From NCBI RefSeq assembly GCF_008124765.1, contig NZ_VNHS01000002.1, positions 124,001 to 188,000 on the forward strand: a stretch of DNA of 64,000 bases, given 5' to 3'. This document shows positions 1 through 7,796 of this stretch, piece by piece (within the stretch, counting starts at the first letter, position 1; each line of letters begins with the position of its first letter). The stretch is from Paenibacillus methanolicus. Its GTDB lineage: Bacteria; Bacillota; Bacilli; Paenibacillales; Paenibacillaceae. A program made the translations under genes and the position numbers. The notes below the pieces were generated by a model. The model was not told the DNA's origin and made no database searches. It saw only the letters and a list, made by a program, of their open reading frames with translations.

Positions 1-72
1 ATTACATTACGGTTCAGCAGCGGCTTCACGATAACGTGCACGCGGTGTATGCGGTGCGCAAATTTTAATCGC

Positions 73-103
73 TTGACCTTATCCTAAGGTAAGGATTTAC
101 CTT
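73..103 (+). promoter_or_regulatory. MerR-type promoter/operator
   Basis: A -35 box TTGACC (73-78) and a -10 box TACCTT (98-103) are separated by 19 bases. The spacer holds the near-palindrome CCTTATCCTAAGGTAAGG. An over-long spacer filled by a dyad is the hallmark of promoters that MerR-family activators untwist. The methyltransferase start lies 77 bases downstream, so it is the likely target. The regulator gene is not in the window. Confidence 0.6.
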
Positions 104-179
104 GAAGTTGGCCGGACGAACGGTGCCGGAGAACGCGAGCGCCGAAGGTCAACATCACCATTAAGGGAGCGATAACGCA

Positions 180-878
180 ATGCCGAATCACGACGAAATT
201 TACGCCGGCGAGGCGGGTATGTACGAACAATTAGTAGCCCGCGAGGACCGCGATCATCAAATCGAGCGGACAATTCGAAGTTTGTTGCCCGAGCTCGCAG
301 AGGTAGACGCCGCGGACATCGGCGCGGGCACGGGACGGTTAACTTGCATGCTCGCGCCGCATGTCCGCTCGGTCGTCGCCATCGACCGAGCGCCGGCGAT
401 GCTGGAAGTGGCGAAGCAGAGGCTCGAAGAAGCAGGCATGACGAACTGGACGGTACGCGTAGGCGAACATCGCCAGCTGCCGGCGGCGGACGCCTCCGTC
501 GACCTGGTCACGGCAGGCTGGACGATCTGTTACGAAGCGAGTTCGAACCATCCGGATTGGAAGCTTCGCCTGGAAGCCATCCTCCGAGAAGCCCGCCGCA
601 TTACCCGCCCGGGCGGTTTGATGATTATTTTCGAAACGTTCGGAACCGGATGCGAGCAGCCCAGCCCGCCTGACTTTCTGACCGCCTATTACCGCGAGCT
701 GGAGCACGCGTACGGCTTCGATCACCGGTGGATTCGGACCGATATGGAATTCGAATCGGCGGAGGAAGCCGCGCGCCTGTGCCGGTTCTTCTTCGGGGAC
801 GAGCTGGCTGACGCGGTCAAGGCCAAAGGATCGCCGATCGTGCCGGAATGTACGGGTGTCTGGTGGAAGCGGCTGTAA
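180..878 (+). CDS. class I SAM-dependent methyltransferase
   Basis: The 232-residue protein has a Rossmann methyltransferase fold. The SAM-binding glycine motif DIGAGTGRL is at about residues 46-54, an acidic post-I motif (VVAIDRAP) at about 65-72, and a motif-IV-like segment near residue 110. It resembles small cytosolic methyltransferases of the UbiE/11 type; the substrate cannot be read from the sequence. The start ATG is preceded by AAGGGAG with about 10 bases of spacing. It is a single-gene unit behind a MerR-type promoter and ends before a strong hairpin shared with the convergent GTP cyclohydrolase gene. MerR control suggests a response to a small molecule or drug, which is inference. 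Confidence 0.8.
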   Translation: MPNHDEIYAGEAGMYEQLVAREDRDHQIERTIRSLLPELAEVDAADIGAGTGRLTCMLAPHVRSVVAIDRAPAMLEVAKQRLEEAGMTNWTVRVGEHRQLPAADASVDLVTAGWTICYEASSNHPDWKLRLEAILREARRITRPGGLMIIFETFGTGCEQPSPPDFLTAYYRELEHAYGFDHRWIRTDMEFESAEEAARLCRFFFGDELADAVKAKGSPIVPECTGVWWKRL

Positions 879-912
879 GCACACTCCTGAAGCCCTGCTA
901 ACAACGCAGAAA

Positions 913-955
913 GAAAGGCCGGCGGGACGCTAACTCGAGCGTCCCCCGGCCTTTC
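913..955. terminator. bidirectional terminator between convergent genes
   Basis: An 18/17-base stem with one bulged C (GAAAGGCCGG.GGGACGC paired with its complement) around an 8-base loop lies between the two convergent stop codons. The outer A and T runs are short (AAAG/CTTT), so termination would rest mainly on the very stable stem. Confidence 0.75.
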
Positions 956-970
956 CCTTATTCGCTATCG

Positions 971-1708
971 TTATTGCAGCACATGCGCTTCGTCCAGATG
1001 GCCCGAACGGCCGATCTTCGTGCGCAAGTAATTTTCGTTGTACGACGAAATATCGCCCCATAGCGGCACCCGTCCATCCACCGTCAGCCCCGCTTTATGC
1101 AGCGCCTCCAGCTTCTTCGGATTGTTCGTAATGAGCGTGACCGGCTTGTCGCGCAGCGCGCTTAGCACGTTGACCGCATCCGCGTAGCTCCGGTCGTCGT
1201 CGCCGAAGCCAAGCTCCAAATTCGCCTCGACCGTATCGTAGCCCTGCTCCTGCAGCAGGTAGGCGAGCGCCTTGCTGAACAGCCCGATGCCGCGGCCTTC
1301 GTGGTCGGCCAGGTAGAACAGCGCGCCCGCTCCCTTCGCTTTGATCATCCGCATCGACTGGCGCAGCTGGAAGCCGCAATCGCAGCGCTTGCTGCCGAAA
1401 ATATCGCCCGTATGGCAAATGCTGTGCATCCGGATGTACGCTTCCGGCGCTTCGGCGAAATCGCCGTACACGAGGACGCTCGACTGCTGGTGCTCCGCGA
1501 GGCGGCTTGATGACAGCAACTCGATGATTTGGGCGGTATCGCGAGGAACGAGGTCGGCCTTCAGCCAGCAGTACCATTGGAATTCGACCGTCTCGCCGTC
1601 GAGGTTGACGGGCAGGCGGATCGGGCCGACAAGGTACAAGGCCTTGCCTTCGCTTTGAACCAAACGTATTTTATCTTCCACAAGAGAAGCGGCATGCGGT
1701 GCAATCAT
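971..1708 (-). CDS. ribA: GTP cyclohydrolase II
   Basis: This enzyme opens the imidazole ring of GTP in the first step of riboflavin synthesis. The 245-residue protein carries the zinc cysteines in the order C98, C109, C111 (HSIC...RCDCGFQL) and the catalytic DHEGRGIG motif at about 135-142. It is monofunctional, without the RibB half found in the usual Bacillus RibBA fusion. The ATG at 1708 has AAAAGGAGTG eight bases upstream; an open frame reaches 1813 but has no ribosome site. It is not in a rib operon. It diverges from a redox-type HxlR regulator across a region full of TTAC/GTAA half-sites, which suggests a stress-induced supplementary enzyme rather than the housekeeping copy. Confidence 0.9.
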   Translation of the reverse strand: MIAPHAASLVEDKIRLVQSEGKALYLVGPIRLPVNLDGETVEFQWYCWLKADLVPRDTAQIIELLSSSRLAEHQQSSVLVYGDFAEAPEAYIRMHSICHTGDIFGSKRCDCGFQLRQSMRMIKAKGAGALFYLADHEGRGIGLFSKALAYLLQEQGYDTVEANLELGFGDDDRSYADAVNVLSALRDKPVTLITNNPKKLEALHKAGLTVDGRVPLWGDISSYNENYLRTKIGRSGHLDEAHVLQ

Positions 1709-1832
1709 GGGGAAACACTCCTTTTTTCGTCTATCGGTCGTCTCGCGCGCGTCTTGCGCGGCCCGGGTAAAGTCCGAGACACCTGCGCTGCGATTTTTTT
1801 GGACTATCGTCAAAAATGGCTGTATAATGATA

Positions 1833-1918
1833 GTTACTTAATGTAACCTAGTTTACAATCTTCACAAACAATCGTCAAGTTACAATCCCTGTTTTTGTAA
1901 TATTGTTTTGTAAAGTAA
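1833..1918. promoter_or_regulatory. cluster of TTAC/GTAA inverted repeats (HxlR operator candidates)
   Basis: The intergenic stretch contains GTTAC-5-GTAAC (1833-1847), TTACAA-9-TTGTAA (1880-1900) and a further TTGTAAAGTAA (1908-1918). These are AT-rich dyads of the kind bound by dimeric winged-helix HxlR/YodB regulators. Their position between the divergent ribA and hxlR genes fits autoregulation and control of both. A second sigma-A-like box pair (TTGGAC at 1799, TATAAT at 1823, 18-base spacing) on the plus strand lies just before the cluster. Confidence 0.5.
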
Positions 1919-1932
1919 TCTTACGCTATAAT
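1903..1932 (+). promoter_or_regulatory. sigma-A promoter of the hxlR-type gene
   Basis: TTGTTT (1903-1908) and TATAAT (1927-1932) are separated by 18 bases, 26 bases before the start codon. The -35 region overlaps the third TTGTAA half-site, so a bound regulator would block polymerase. Confidence 0.6.
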
Positions 1933-1958
1933 GAAAGCAATACCTCGAGGTGATATGA

Positions 1959-2291
1959 ATGGAACCAACGCAAATGTGTCCCCGCTTCGAACGAGCCGTC
2001 GAGATGCTCAGCAAGCGCTGGACCTCGTTTATCGTGTTTCAACTATTAGGCGGGCCGCTCCGTTTCGTTCAAATCGAGCAATCGCTTCCCAATCTGAGCG
2101 GCAAAGTATTATCCGAGCGGCTGAAGGAACTGGAGGCGGAGGGCATCATCAACCGTCACGTCTATCCCGAGACGCCCGTGCGGATCGAATATTCGCTGAC
2201 GGCGAAAGGACTTGCCCTCGCCCCGATTTTGAAGGAAATCGGCAACTGGTCGTCGGAGTGGCTACCTGTCCCGTGCACGCCGGAAGCGTAA
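1959..2291 (+). CDS. HxlR/YodB-family winged-helix regulator
   Basis: The 110-residue protein has the HxlR fold: MCPRFERAV at the N-terminus, KRWTSFIVFQLL as the first helices, the recognition helix in SGKVLSERLKELE, and the wing RIEYSLTAKG. Cys7 sits in a CP(R/K) context like that of Bacillus YodB, where the conserved N-terminal cysteine senses quinones and disulfide stress, so thiol-based sensing is a reasonable inference. It is divergent from ribA and separated from it by repeated TTAC/GTAA dyads. A hairpin at 2349-2385 follows. Confidence 0.85.
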   Translation: MEPTQMCPRFERAVEMLSKRWTSFIVFQLLGGPLRFVQIEQSLPNLSGKVLSERLKELEAEGIINRHVYPETPVRIEYSLTAKGLALAPILKEIGNWSSEWLPVPCTPEA

Positions 2292-2348
2292 ATAAGGGAA
2301 CCGACATTCGCCGTAATTGAGGCGGCGCGGGTCTCCCGTATTGGTACA

Positions 2349-2385
2349 AAGAAGCGCCCAGGACTTCTCGTCATGGACGCTTCTT
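2349..2385 (+). terminator. probable terminator after hxlR-type gene
   Basis: AAGAAGCG and CGCTTCTT pair around a 21-base loop. The T run is short, so this is a weak call. Confidence 0.45.
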
Positions 2386-2429
2386 CGCGCTGCCCGCAGC
2401 CGTGGTTTCGACGCTCGCCATTACTCCTG

Positions 2430-2478
2430 GAAATCCAAGCGTTTATATGTTTCACGTCTATCACTCATCTTGTATTTC
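2430..2478 (+). repeat. element I, copy A (first half only)
   Basis: GAAATCCAAG...CTTGTATTTC forms the outer stem of the repeat family described for copies B-F. The interior reads CGTTTATATGTTTCACG as in copy B. The second half of the element (GAAACG...CGTTTC) is missing, and the tandem element II copies follow within 7 bases. Confidence 0.75.
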
Positions 2479-2484
2479 ATGTTC

Positions 2485-2600
2485 GCTGAATGCTGCATGC
2501 CCAATCTTCGGATTGAGCACGCAAACCAATCAGCTACAGACTCGCTGAATGCTGCATGCTGCGTGCCCAATCTTCGGATTGGGCACGCAAACCAATCAGC
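2485..2600 (+). repeat. element II, tandem pair
   Basis: Two copies (2485-2534 and 2544-2600) begin GCTGAATGCTGCATG and end GCAAACCAATCAGC. Each is an imperfect palindrome: TGCCCAATC pairs with GATTGGGCA around TTCG, and GCTGA pairs with TCAGC at the ends. The second copy has a 7-base internal expansion (CTGCGTG region). The last base of copy two is part of the stop codon of the HAD gene. A third copy lies inverted at 49597-49646. Confidence 0.85.
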
Positions 2601-3265
2601 TACTCCGACTCGATTTCGCGGATCAGCCGGTCAAGCGGAATGTCCGCCATGGAGGCGAGCCGGCGTCGGATCCCGCTTGGGAATTCCATTCCCGCCGTCG
2701 TCGGGTTCGGCACGATGACGCAATGCATGCCGGCCCGTACCGCGGCGAGCGAGCCGTTCGGAGAATCCTCGAAGGCGACCGCCTCTTCCGGCCGGACGCC
2801 GAATTCGGCCAGCACCAGCTGATACAGCTCCGGATCGGGCTTCGCTCGCTTCGCGTAGTCGAACGTGCGAACGCATTCGAAACGCTCCCTCAGCCCAAGC
2901 CTGGCGAGCAGCGGCACGACCCAATCCTGCGTGGAGCTCGAAGCCAGCCCGATCCGCAGGCCAAGCCGTTCCGCCTCCTCCAGATATTCAGCCACGCCTT
3001 CGCGCGCCTGCTCCGAGCGGAAGCGCTCCTCGAACAGTCCGCGCCGCATGTCCTTGAGGGCGGCATGCTCCAGGTGGAGATGGGCCGCGCGACTTCGCAT
3101 GTCCTCATAAGGATCGAAGCTGTCCCGCCCGCCGATCCGGCGCAAATAGACCTCCTCGGGAAACGCCACGCCGTGCACGGCATACAGCTGCCGGTACGAT
3201 TCGATCTCGCACGTTTCGGTATCAAGAATAAGTCCGTCAAAGTCGAACACGACCGCTTTTATCAT
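2600..3265 (-). CDS. HAD-superfamily phosphatase (beta-phosphoglucomutase-like)
   Basis: The 221-residue protein begins with HAD motif I, VFDFDGLILD (nucleophile Asp8, acid/base Asp10). It has a helical cap, motif II in LASSS, motif III lysine in KPDPELY and motif IV EDSPNG. This layout fits subclass IA sugar-phosphate phosphatases or phosphomutases; the substrate is unknown. Its ATG overlaps the TGA of the upstream GNAT gene (ATGA), so the two are translationally coupled. Its own stop codon is formed at the border of an element II repeat, so the native C-terminus may have been altered there. Confidence 0.85.
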   Translation of the reverse strand: MIKAVVFDFDGLILDTETCEIESYRQLYAVHGVAFPEEVYLRRIGGRDSFDPYEDMRSRAAHLHLEHAALKDMRRGLFEERFRSEQAREGVAEYLEEAERLGLRIGLASSSTQDWVVPLLARLGLRERFECVRTFDYAKRAKPDPELYQLVLAEFGVRPEEAVAFEDSPNGSLAAVRAGMHCVIVPNPTTAGMEFPSGIRRRLASMADIPLDRLIREIESE

Positions 3266-3777
3266 GCGCGCTCCCCCTTCGCCTCGGAATCGCCCGCCGC
3301 TTCCGCCAGCGCCATCCGAAGCCGGACCATGTCGCGGCATGGAATGCCGTTCTCCACGATCGGCTCCTCGTAGTTGCGGACGAAGAAATCATGGTCGATG
3401 CTCATCATGCGGAACCCGCATTTCTGGTACATATACAGCTGCTGCATGCCGGAATTGCCGGTGCCGATTTCTAGATAAGCCGCTCCTTGCTTCCGCGCTT
3501 CGCCGACTGCCGCCGCCAGCAGCGCCTTTCCGAAGCCGCGACCCTGATAACGTTCGGCCACCGCGATGTTCATGATCTCCAGCGTGCCCGCATGCTTCTC
3601 CAGCAGGAGGAACACCCCGATCGTCTCGTCGCCAAGCTGGGCGACATGACAGCGGCCCTTGCTTAAATAAGCGTCCACGAGCCGCTTCGACGGATCCGCG
3701 AGCAGCAGCAGCTCGTAGGGCGGTTCCTCTTCGAGTCTAAGCGGCCGTATGAGCAAAGCTTCCGTTAGCCGTTCCAT
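3262..3777 (-). CDS. GNAT-family N-acetyltransferase
   Basis: A 171-residue GCN5-type acetyltransferase. The acetyl-CoA pyrophosphate loop is YQGRGFGKALL, preceded by the beta-4 segment LEIMNIAVAE, and followed by GNSGMQQLYMYQKCGF, the usual C-terminal half of the fold. The acceptor is unknown. Two in-frame ATGs lie close together. GGGAGG directly abuts the first and is six bases from the second (3777), so the second was chosen. It is the first gene of a two-gene operon with the HAD phosphatase. Confidence 0.85.
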   Translation of the reverse strand: MERLTEALLIRPLRLEEEPPYELLLLADPSKRLVDAYLSKGRCHVAQLGDETIGVFLLLEKHAGTLEIMNIAVAERYQGRGFGKALLAAAVGEARKQGAAYLEIGTGNSGMQQLYMYQKCGFRMMSIDHDFFVRNYEEPIVENGIPCRDMVRLRMALAEAAGDSEAKGERA

Positions 3778-3887
3778 TCCCATCCTCCCGCAGCGTCCAA
3801 TTGGACTCTCAATGTAACATGGGAAGGAAAAAGATGGCAAGATCCAAAAGGCCGAACGGCGCTACGCCGTTCGACCGATAAGAACCG

Positions 3888-6272
3888 CTATACCCTTGCT
3901 TCCGTGATGGCGGACGTCATGACCGTCTCGCAGAGCGCCCTCGCCCGTTCCGTGATGAACGGGCTCCAGGCCCCAGCCGCGAACAAGTGCAGCTCGTGCA
4001 TCGCCCGCGTGCAGACGGTATAGAACAGCCGCCGCTCGCTCGCAAGCGCGTACGTCGCATCCGATGCGTCTTCCACCAGCACGGCATCGAATTCCACGCC
4101 CTTGGACAAGTACGAAGGAATGACGACCGTTCCTTCCTCGAATTCGTTCGTCTCCTGCCGGATTAGCGACAGTCCGGCTACGCGGCCGCTCAGCGCTTCG
4201 AACACGCGCTCGCTGCGGGCGGCCGTCTTGCAGATCACCGCGATCGTCCGGTGCCCGGCGGCCCGCAGCGCTTCGATCCGGGCGACGATGGCCGCCTGCG
4301 CCGCTTCCTCGTCCGCAACCTCCGTTAACGTCGGCCTCAGGCCGTCGCGGTTGAACGGCTCGATCGCTTCCCCGCCGGGAATGAGCGCGCTCGTGAATTC
4401 CACGATCGGGCGCGTCGAGCGGTAGCTGCGCGTCAGCGCGATCCGCTCGGTCTCCTCCGCGTCGTACAGCGATTCCAACGCGTCGAATCCGCCTGCGCCG
4501 CCTGCCGAGTGCGCGGTGATCGACTGGTTGAGGTCCCCGAGGGCAGTCACCTTCGCGCGAGGGAACAGCCGTTGCAAGAACGCGAATTGGAATGCCGTAT
4601 AATCCTGCGCCTCGTCGATCAGCACATGGCGAACGCCGGTATTCGTCTGGAAGCCGCGTATCCGCTCGACGACGTACAGGAACGGCGTCGCGTCCTCATA
4701 CGCCATTTCGCCTTCGTCGAGGCGCGCGGCCGTATCGGCGGCAATAGTATCCCAATCGTCGGGCAAGGCTTCGCCTTCCGCGAGCAGGGACGAAGCGGCG
4801 GGCTCTGCGAACAGCCGGCGAAATACCCCTTTCAGATCGACGAATCCCAGCTTCTTGATCCGGGCGCGCAGCGGCTTGAACCGTTCGCGCACGACGTATT
4901 CCGCCAGCGCGGCTTTCTCCATGTCGAAATCGTCGAAGGAGTCGGCGGAGAACCGCTTTTTGCGGCGCAGGCTCTGATACGCCTTCAAGTACGTCTCTTT
5001 GTCGAGCAGCTCGATTTCTTCGTCCACCCACGGCTCCTCGAGCGCGGCGGACTCCCGTTCCTTCAGCCGGTCAAGCAGCCGCTCCGCCACCAGCTTCAGC
5101 CGGTTCGGCAGCGAGATCGAACGGTCGAGCGAGTAGAACGATTCCTCGATATCGGATCCCTTCACGATCGCCTCGCCCCGGAAGACGAGCGGCTTGAACC
5201 GCATGCCGCCCGCGCGCAGCGAATCGAGATACCGGTCGATTAGCCGTACGAAGGAAGCCGACGCTTTGTAACGGATGGCCTCCATCCGGGCCGAATAGCC
5301 GGGCTCGAGGGCGGCGGCAAGCGAATATTCGAGCTGTTCGTAAGGCCCTTCCAGGCGAAAAGCCCGGCCGAGCCGGAATTGCAGGTAATCTTGGAACGTC
5401 GTCTGCTGCATGTTCTCCTCGCCCAGCTCCGGCAGCACGGTCGCCACATAGCTGTTGAACATCGGGTTCGGCGAGAAGAGCACGATCTGATCCGCCGTGA
5501 GCTGGCCGCGGTAGCGGTACAGCAAATACGCGACCCGCTGCAGCGCCGCGGACGTCTTGCCGCTGCCCGCGGCTCCCTGCACGACGAGCAGCCGGCTTCG
5601 TTCGTTGCGGATAATCCGGTTTTGCTCGCGCTGGATCGTCGCCACGATGCTTTTCATCTGCGCGTCGGACTGCTTGCCAAGCACTTCCTGCAGCAGCTCG
5701 TCGCCGATCGTGACGCCCGTATCGAACAAGCTGACGATCTCTCCGCCGCGAATGACGAATTGACGCTTCAGCTTCAGCTCGCCCCGGATCGTGCCCATCG
5801 GCGTCTCGTACTCCGCCGGACCCGGCGGGTAGTCGTAATACAAACTGGAGACCGGCGCGCGCCAATCGTAAATCAGATAATCTTCGTCCTTCGCATCCCG
5901 CAGCGAAGCGATGCCGAGATAGATCCGGTCCTCGCTTTCCCCGCCTTCCTCCGCGAAATCGATCCGGCCGAAATACGGCGAAGACTTCAGCTTCCGCAGC
6001 GTCTTCAACTGCTTATCGGCCTCGCGGTGGGTCCGCTCCCGCTCCGACAGCAGCTCCGCTTGCTGTTTCAAGCTGGCGTAAGTCTCGGCCGCCTCGGCCG
6101 CATCCTCGAAGTTGACCGTAACGTCTTCCCAGAAGTTCTTCCGGATATCGATCATCTCGCCTTTAGCGTCCAGCGTCTGATCTTCCAGCTTATCGATCCT
6201 CCGGTCAATCTCGCGGACGATTCCGGTTACCCGCTCCTGCTCGCGGCTCCATTGCTCATCCGGTTTTGCCAT
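3888..6272 (-). CDS. HelD-like superfamily 1 helicase / RNA polymerase recycling ATPase
   Basis: The 794-residue protein has a long charged coiled-coil N-terminal arm (about residues 1-95). Then come the HelD signature DWRAPVSSLYYDY (about 136-148), Walker A GAAGSGKT (233-240), Walker B IDEAQDYTAFQ, and the late UvrD-type motifs (ALTRSYRST, GVEFDAVLVEDA, YTVCTRA). Known HelD proteins push the arm into the RNA polymerase secondary channel to release stalled enzyme. A start at 6272 was preferred because AAAGGA lies upstream. A second, shorter HelD is encoded at 26268-28352. No terminator was identified in the 47 bases after the stop. Confidence 0.85.
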   Translation of the reverse strand: MAKPDEQWSREQERVTGIVREIDRRIDKLEDQTLDAKGEMIDIRKNFWEDVTVNFEDAAEAAETYASLKQQAELLSERERTHREADKQLKTLRKLKSSPYFGRIDFAEEGGESEDRIYLGIASLRDAKDEDYLIYDWRAPVSSLYYDYPPGPAEYETPMGTIRGELKLKRQFVIRGGEIVSLFDTGVTIGDELLQEVLGKQSDAQMKSIVATIQREQNRIIRNERSRLLVVQGAAGSGKTSAALQRVAYLLYRYRGQLTADQIVLFSPNPMFNSYVATVLPELGEENMQQTTFQDYLQFRLGRAFRLEGPYEQLEYSLAAALEPGYSARMEAIRYKASASFVRLIDRYLDSLRAGGMRFKPLVFRGEAIVKGSDIEESFYSLDRSISLPNRLKLVAERLLDRLKERESAALEEPWVDEEIELLDKETYLKAYQSLRRKKRFSADSFDDFDMEKAALAEYVVRERFKPLRARIKKLGFVDLKGVFRRLFAEPAASSLLAEGEALPDDWDTIAADTAARLDEGEMAYEDATPFLYVVERIRGFQTNTGVRHVLIDEAQDYTAFQFAFLQRLFPRAKVTALGDLNQSITAHSAGGAGGFDALESLYDAEETERIALTRSYRSTRPIVEFTSALIPGGEAIEPFNRDGLRPTLTEVADEEAAQAAIVARIEALRAAGHRTIAVICKTAARSERVFEALSGRVAGLSLIRQETNEFEEGTVVIPSYLSKGVEFDAVLVEDASDATYALASERRLFYTVCTRAMHELHLFAAGAWSPFITERARALCETVMTSAITEARV

Positions 6273-6820
6273 ACGGCCACCATTCCTTTCTTCCCCCTGA
6301 AAATTGAGCAGCCGCCCCGCGCCGGTCCCGCAATCTGCTTCCGGGACCGGCCGCGCGCTCAAGCCTCTCCTGCCGACTGTTCAGACAAAATCCGTGCCCG
6401 ACGGATGCCGGCCTAAACGCCGGAATGATCATGACGTTATCGCAGACTATTCATGCCCCCAAGCATCGGACAGATAAAATTTCAATGTTGACACCTTCAA
6501 AAATTGCATGATATAATCATTCTGGATATTTACGCTTTATTTCAATCATCTTCAAATGAAAGCCAGCTATGATTGTAGCAAATCGCCGCACCCCGGTCAA
6601 TATCAGCTTAAACTTTTAAGAGGAGCCGTCTTCGCAGACAGGCTCCTTCGTTGCGTTATGAAGCGGCACATCCAAGGTCGGCGACCATCGTGCCGGCGTC
6701 CGTTCGTTGCCGACGGCAACGCGCTCCACTTGCCGGTGGCCCATTCGATCCACGGAATACGCGCCGGACGAGGCAGAACAGCACGTTCCGCAAGCCGGAC
6801 GCTTGGCGGAGCTTACGCGG
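6273..6820. other. 548-base gap with one strong orphan promoter
   Basis: No coding region could be supported here on either strand. The left part is the upstream region of the helD-like gene. The middle has a consensus plus-strand promoter (6488-6517). A hairpin GGAGCC...GGCTCC lies at about 6622-6646. The GC-rich right part (6650-6820) has open frames in several phases but none resembles a protein family. Confidence 0.5.
6488..6517 (+). promoter_or_regulatory. near-consensus sigma-A promoter without an evident gene
   Basis: A perfect TTGACA (6488-6493) and a perfect TATAAT (6512-6517) are 18 bases apart. Downstream, no start codon with a ribosome site precedes the hairpin at about 6622-6646. 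The product could be an untranslated RNA of roughly 120 bases or transcript into the antisense of the SDR gene. Confidence 0.55.
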
Positions 6821-7555
6821 CTAAACCCGCAGCACCGCTTGCTCGTCCGCGCCGCGCTCGTCCAGCAGCCGCGCGATTCGCTCGGCGGCATCTCGCGGCG
6901 CGAGCACTTGCCCCGCTTCATGCGCTTGTCGCAGCAGCGCGCCGACCGGGAACGACTCGTCCTCGCGCGAACGGGCGTAAGCCTGCATGTCCGTCTCGGC
7001 CATCCCCGGGTCGATCGCGATAACGCGGGCCGGACGGGACGACAAGCGCTGTTCTTCGCGCACGCAGCGTACGAACATATTCAAGAACGCCTTGGAAGCG
7101 CAATACAGACTCATCGAAGCGGCCGGGATGCCGGCAAAACCGGATGTCATCATGACGACGGTGCGGGGCACCGGCCACTCGGCCGTCTTTTGCAGGAACA
7201 AGGAGGTTAGCAGCGCCGGCGCGGCGGTGCTGACGTGCAGATGAGACGCGATATCGCTCGAGGCGCAGGCTTCGATCGGCGTCACCGGCGCGAGCGCGGC
7301 AGCGTTGTTGATCAGCGTAATGTCGTCGATCGCATCGGGCGTAAGCGTCTCGAACAGCCGGTGCATCGCCATCTCGGCCTCGGCCAGGCTGCTCAAGTCC
7401 ACGTTAACCGCCATGAACCGCTCGTGGGCGATCGTCTGCTCCGACACGCCGCGCGACAAGCCGACTACGCGGTCCCCGCGGCCGAGCAGCGTCAGCGCCA
7501 GCGCCTCGCCGATTCCTCTCGAAGCACCGGTGATCAGAACAACGGATTGTTTCAT
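6821..7555 (-). CDS. short-chain dehydrogenase/reductase (sepiapterin/benzil reductase-like)
   Basis: The 244-residue classical SDR has the NAD(P)-binding motif TGASRGIG at residues 9-16, NNAA at about residue 83, a serine-rich active-site strand (VVMMTSGFAG) and the catalytic YCASK. A basic residue after the glycine motif favours NADPH. The closest familiar group is the YueD/sepiapterin reductase type that reduces carbonyls; the real substrate is unknown. The ATG at 7555 is preceded by AAGGAGGGG. It appears monocistronic. Confidence 0.8.
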   Translation of the reverse strand: MKQSVVLITGASRGIGEALALTLLGRGDRVVGLSRGVSEQTIAHERFMAVNVDLSSLAEAEMAMHRLFETLTPDAIDDITLINNAAALAPVTPIEACASSDIASHLHVSTAAPALLTSLFLQKTAEWPVPRTVVMMTSGFAGIPAASMSLYCASKAFLNMFVRCVREEQRLSSRPARVIAIDPGMAETDMQAYARSREDESFPVGALLRQAHEAGQVLAPRDAAERIARLLDERGADEQAVLRV

Positions 7556-7796
7556 CGTAACCCCTCCTTATTATCATCTCTACGTATTCGCCGACGAGCA
7601 ACCATATCCTTCCACTTGGTAACGAACCGGGTTGCAAGAACTCGAGTACTGGCGGGAATTGCTCGTTCCCGCGCGCGACGAAGCCGCGGATAGCCCGCGA
7701 ACCTTATATGCGCCTTGCCGCATGCCCGCTGGCGAACCATACCACATCCGTTTAAGATAACGCGTATAGCGTAACGTAAGCGAGGAGGAGTTGCGA

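Noticed and set aside
2485..2600. CRISPR-like direct repeats
   Set aside because: Only two units in tandem, without spacers of regular size, and the unit is a palindromic element found elsewhere.
5379..6416. 345-codon plus-strand frame opposite the first helD-like gene
   Set aside because: High-GC antisense shadow; no ribosome site and arginine/leucine-rich composition without motifs. Similar long plus-strand frames opposite hrpB, miaB and korA were dropped for the same reason.
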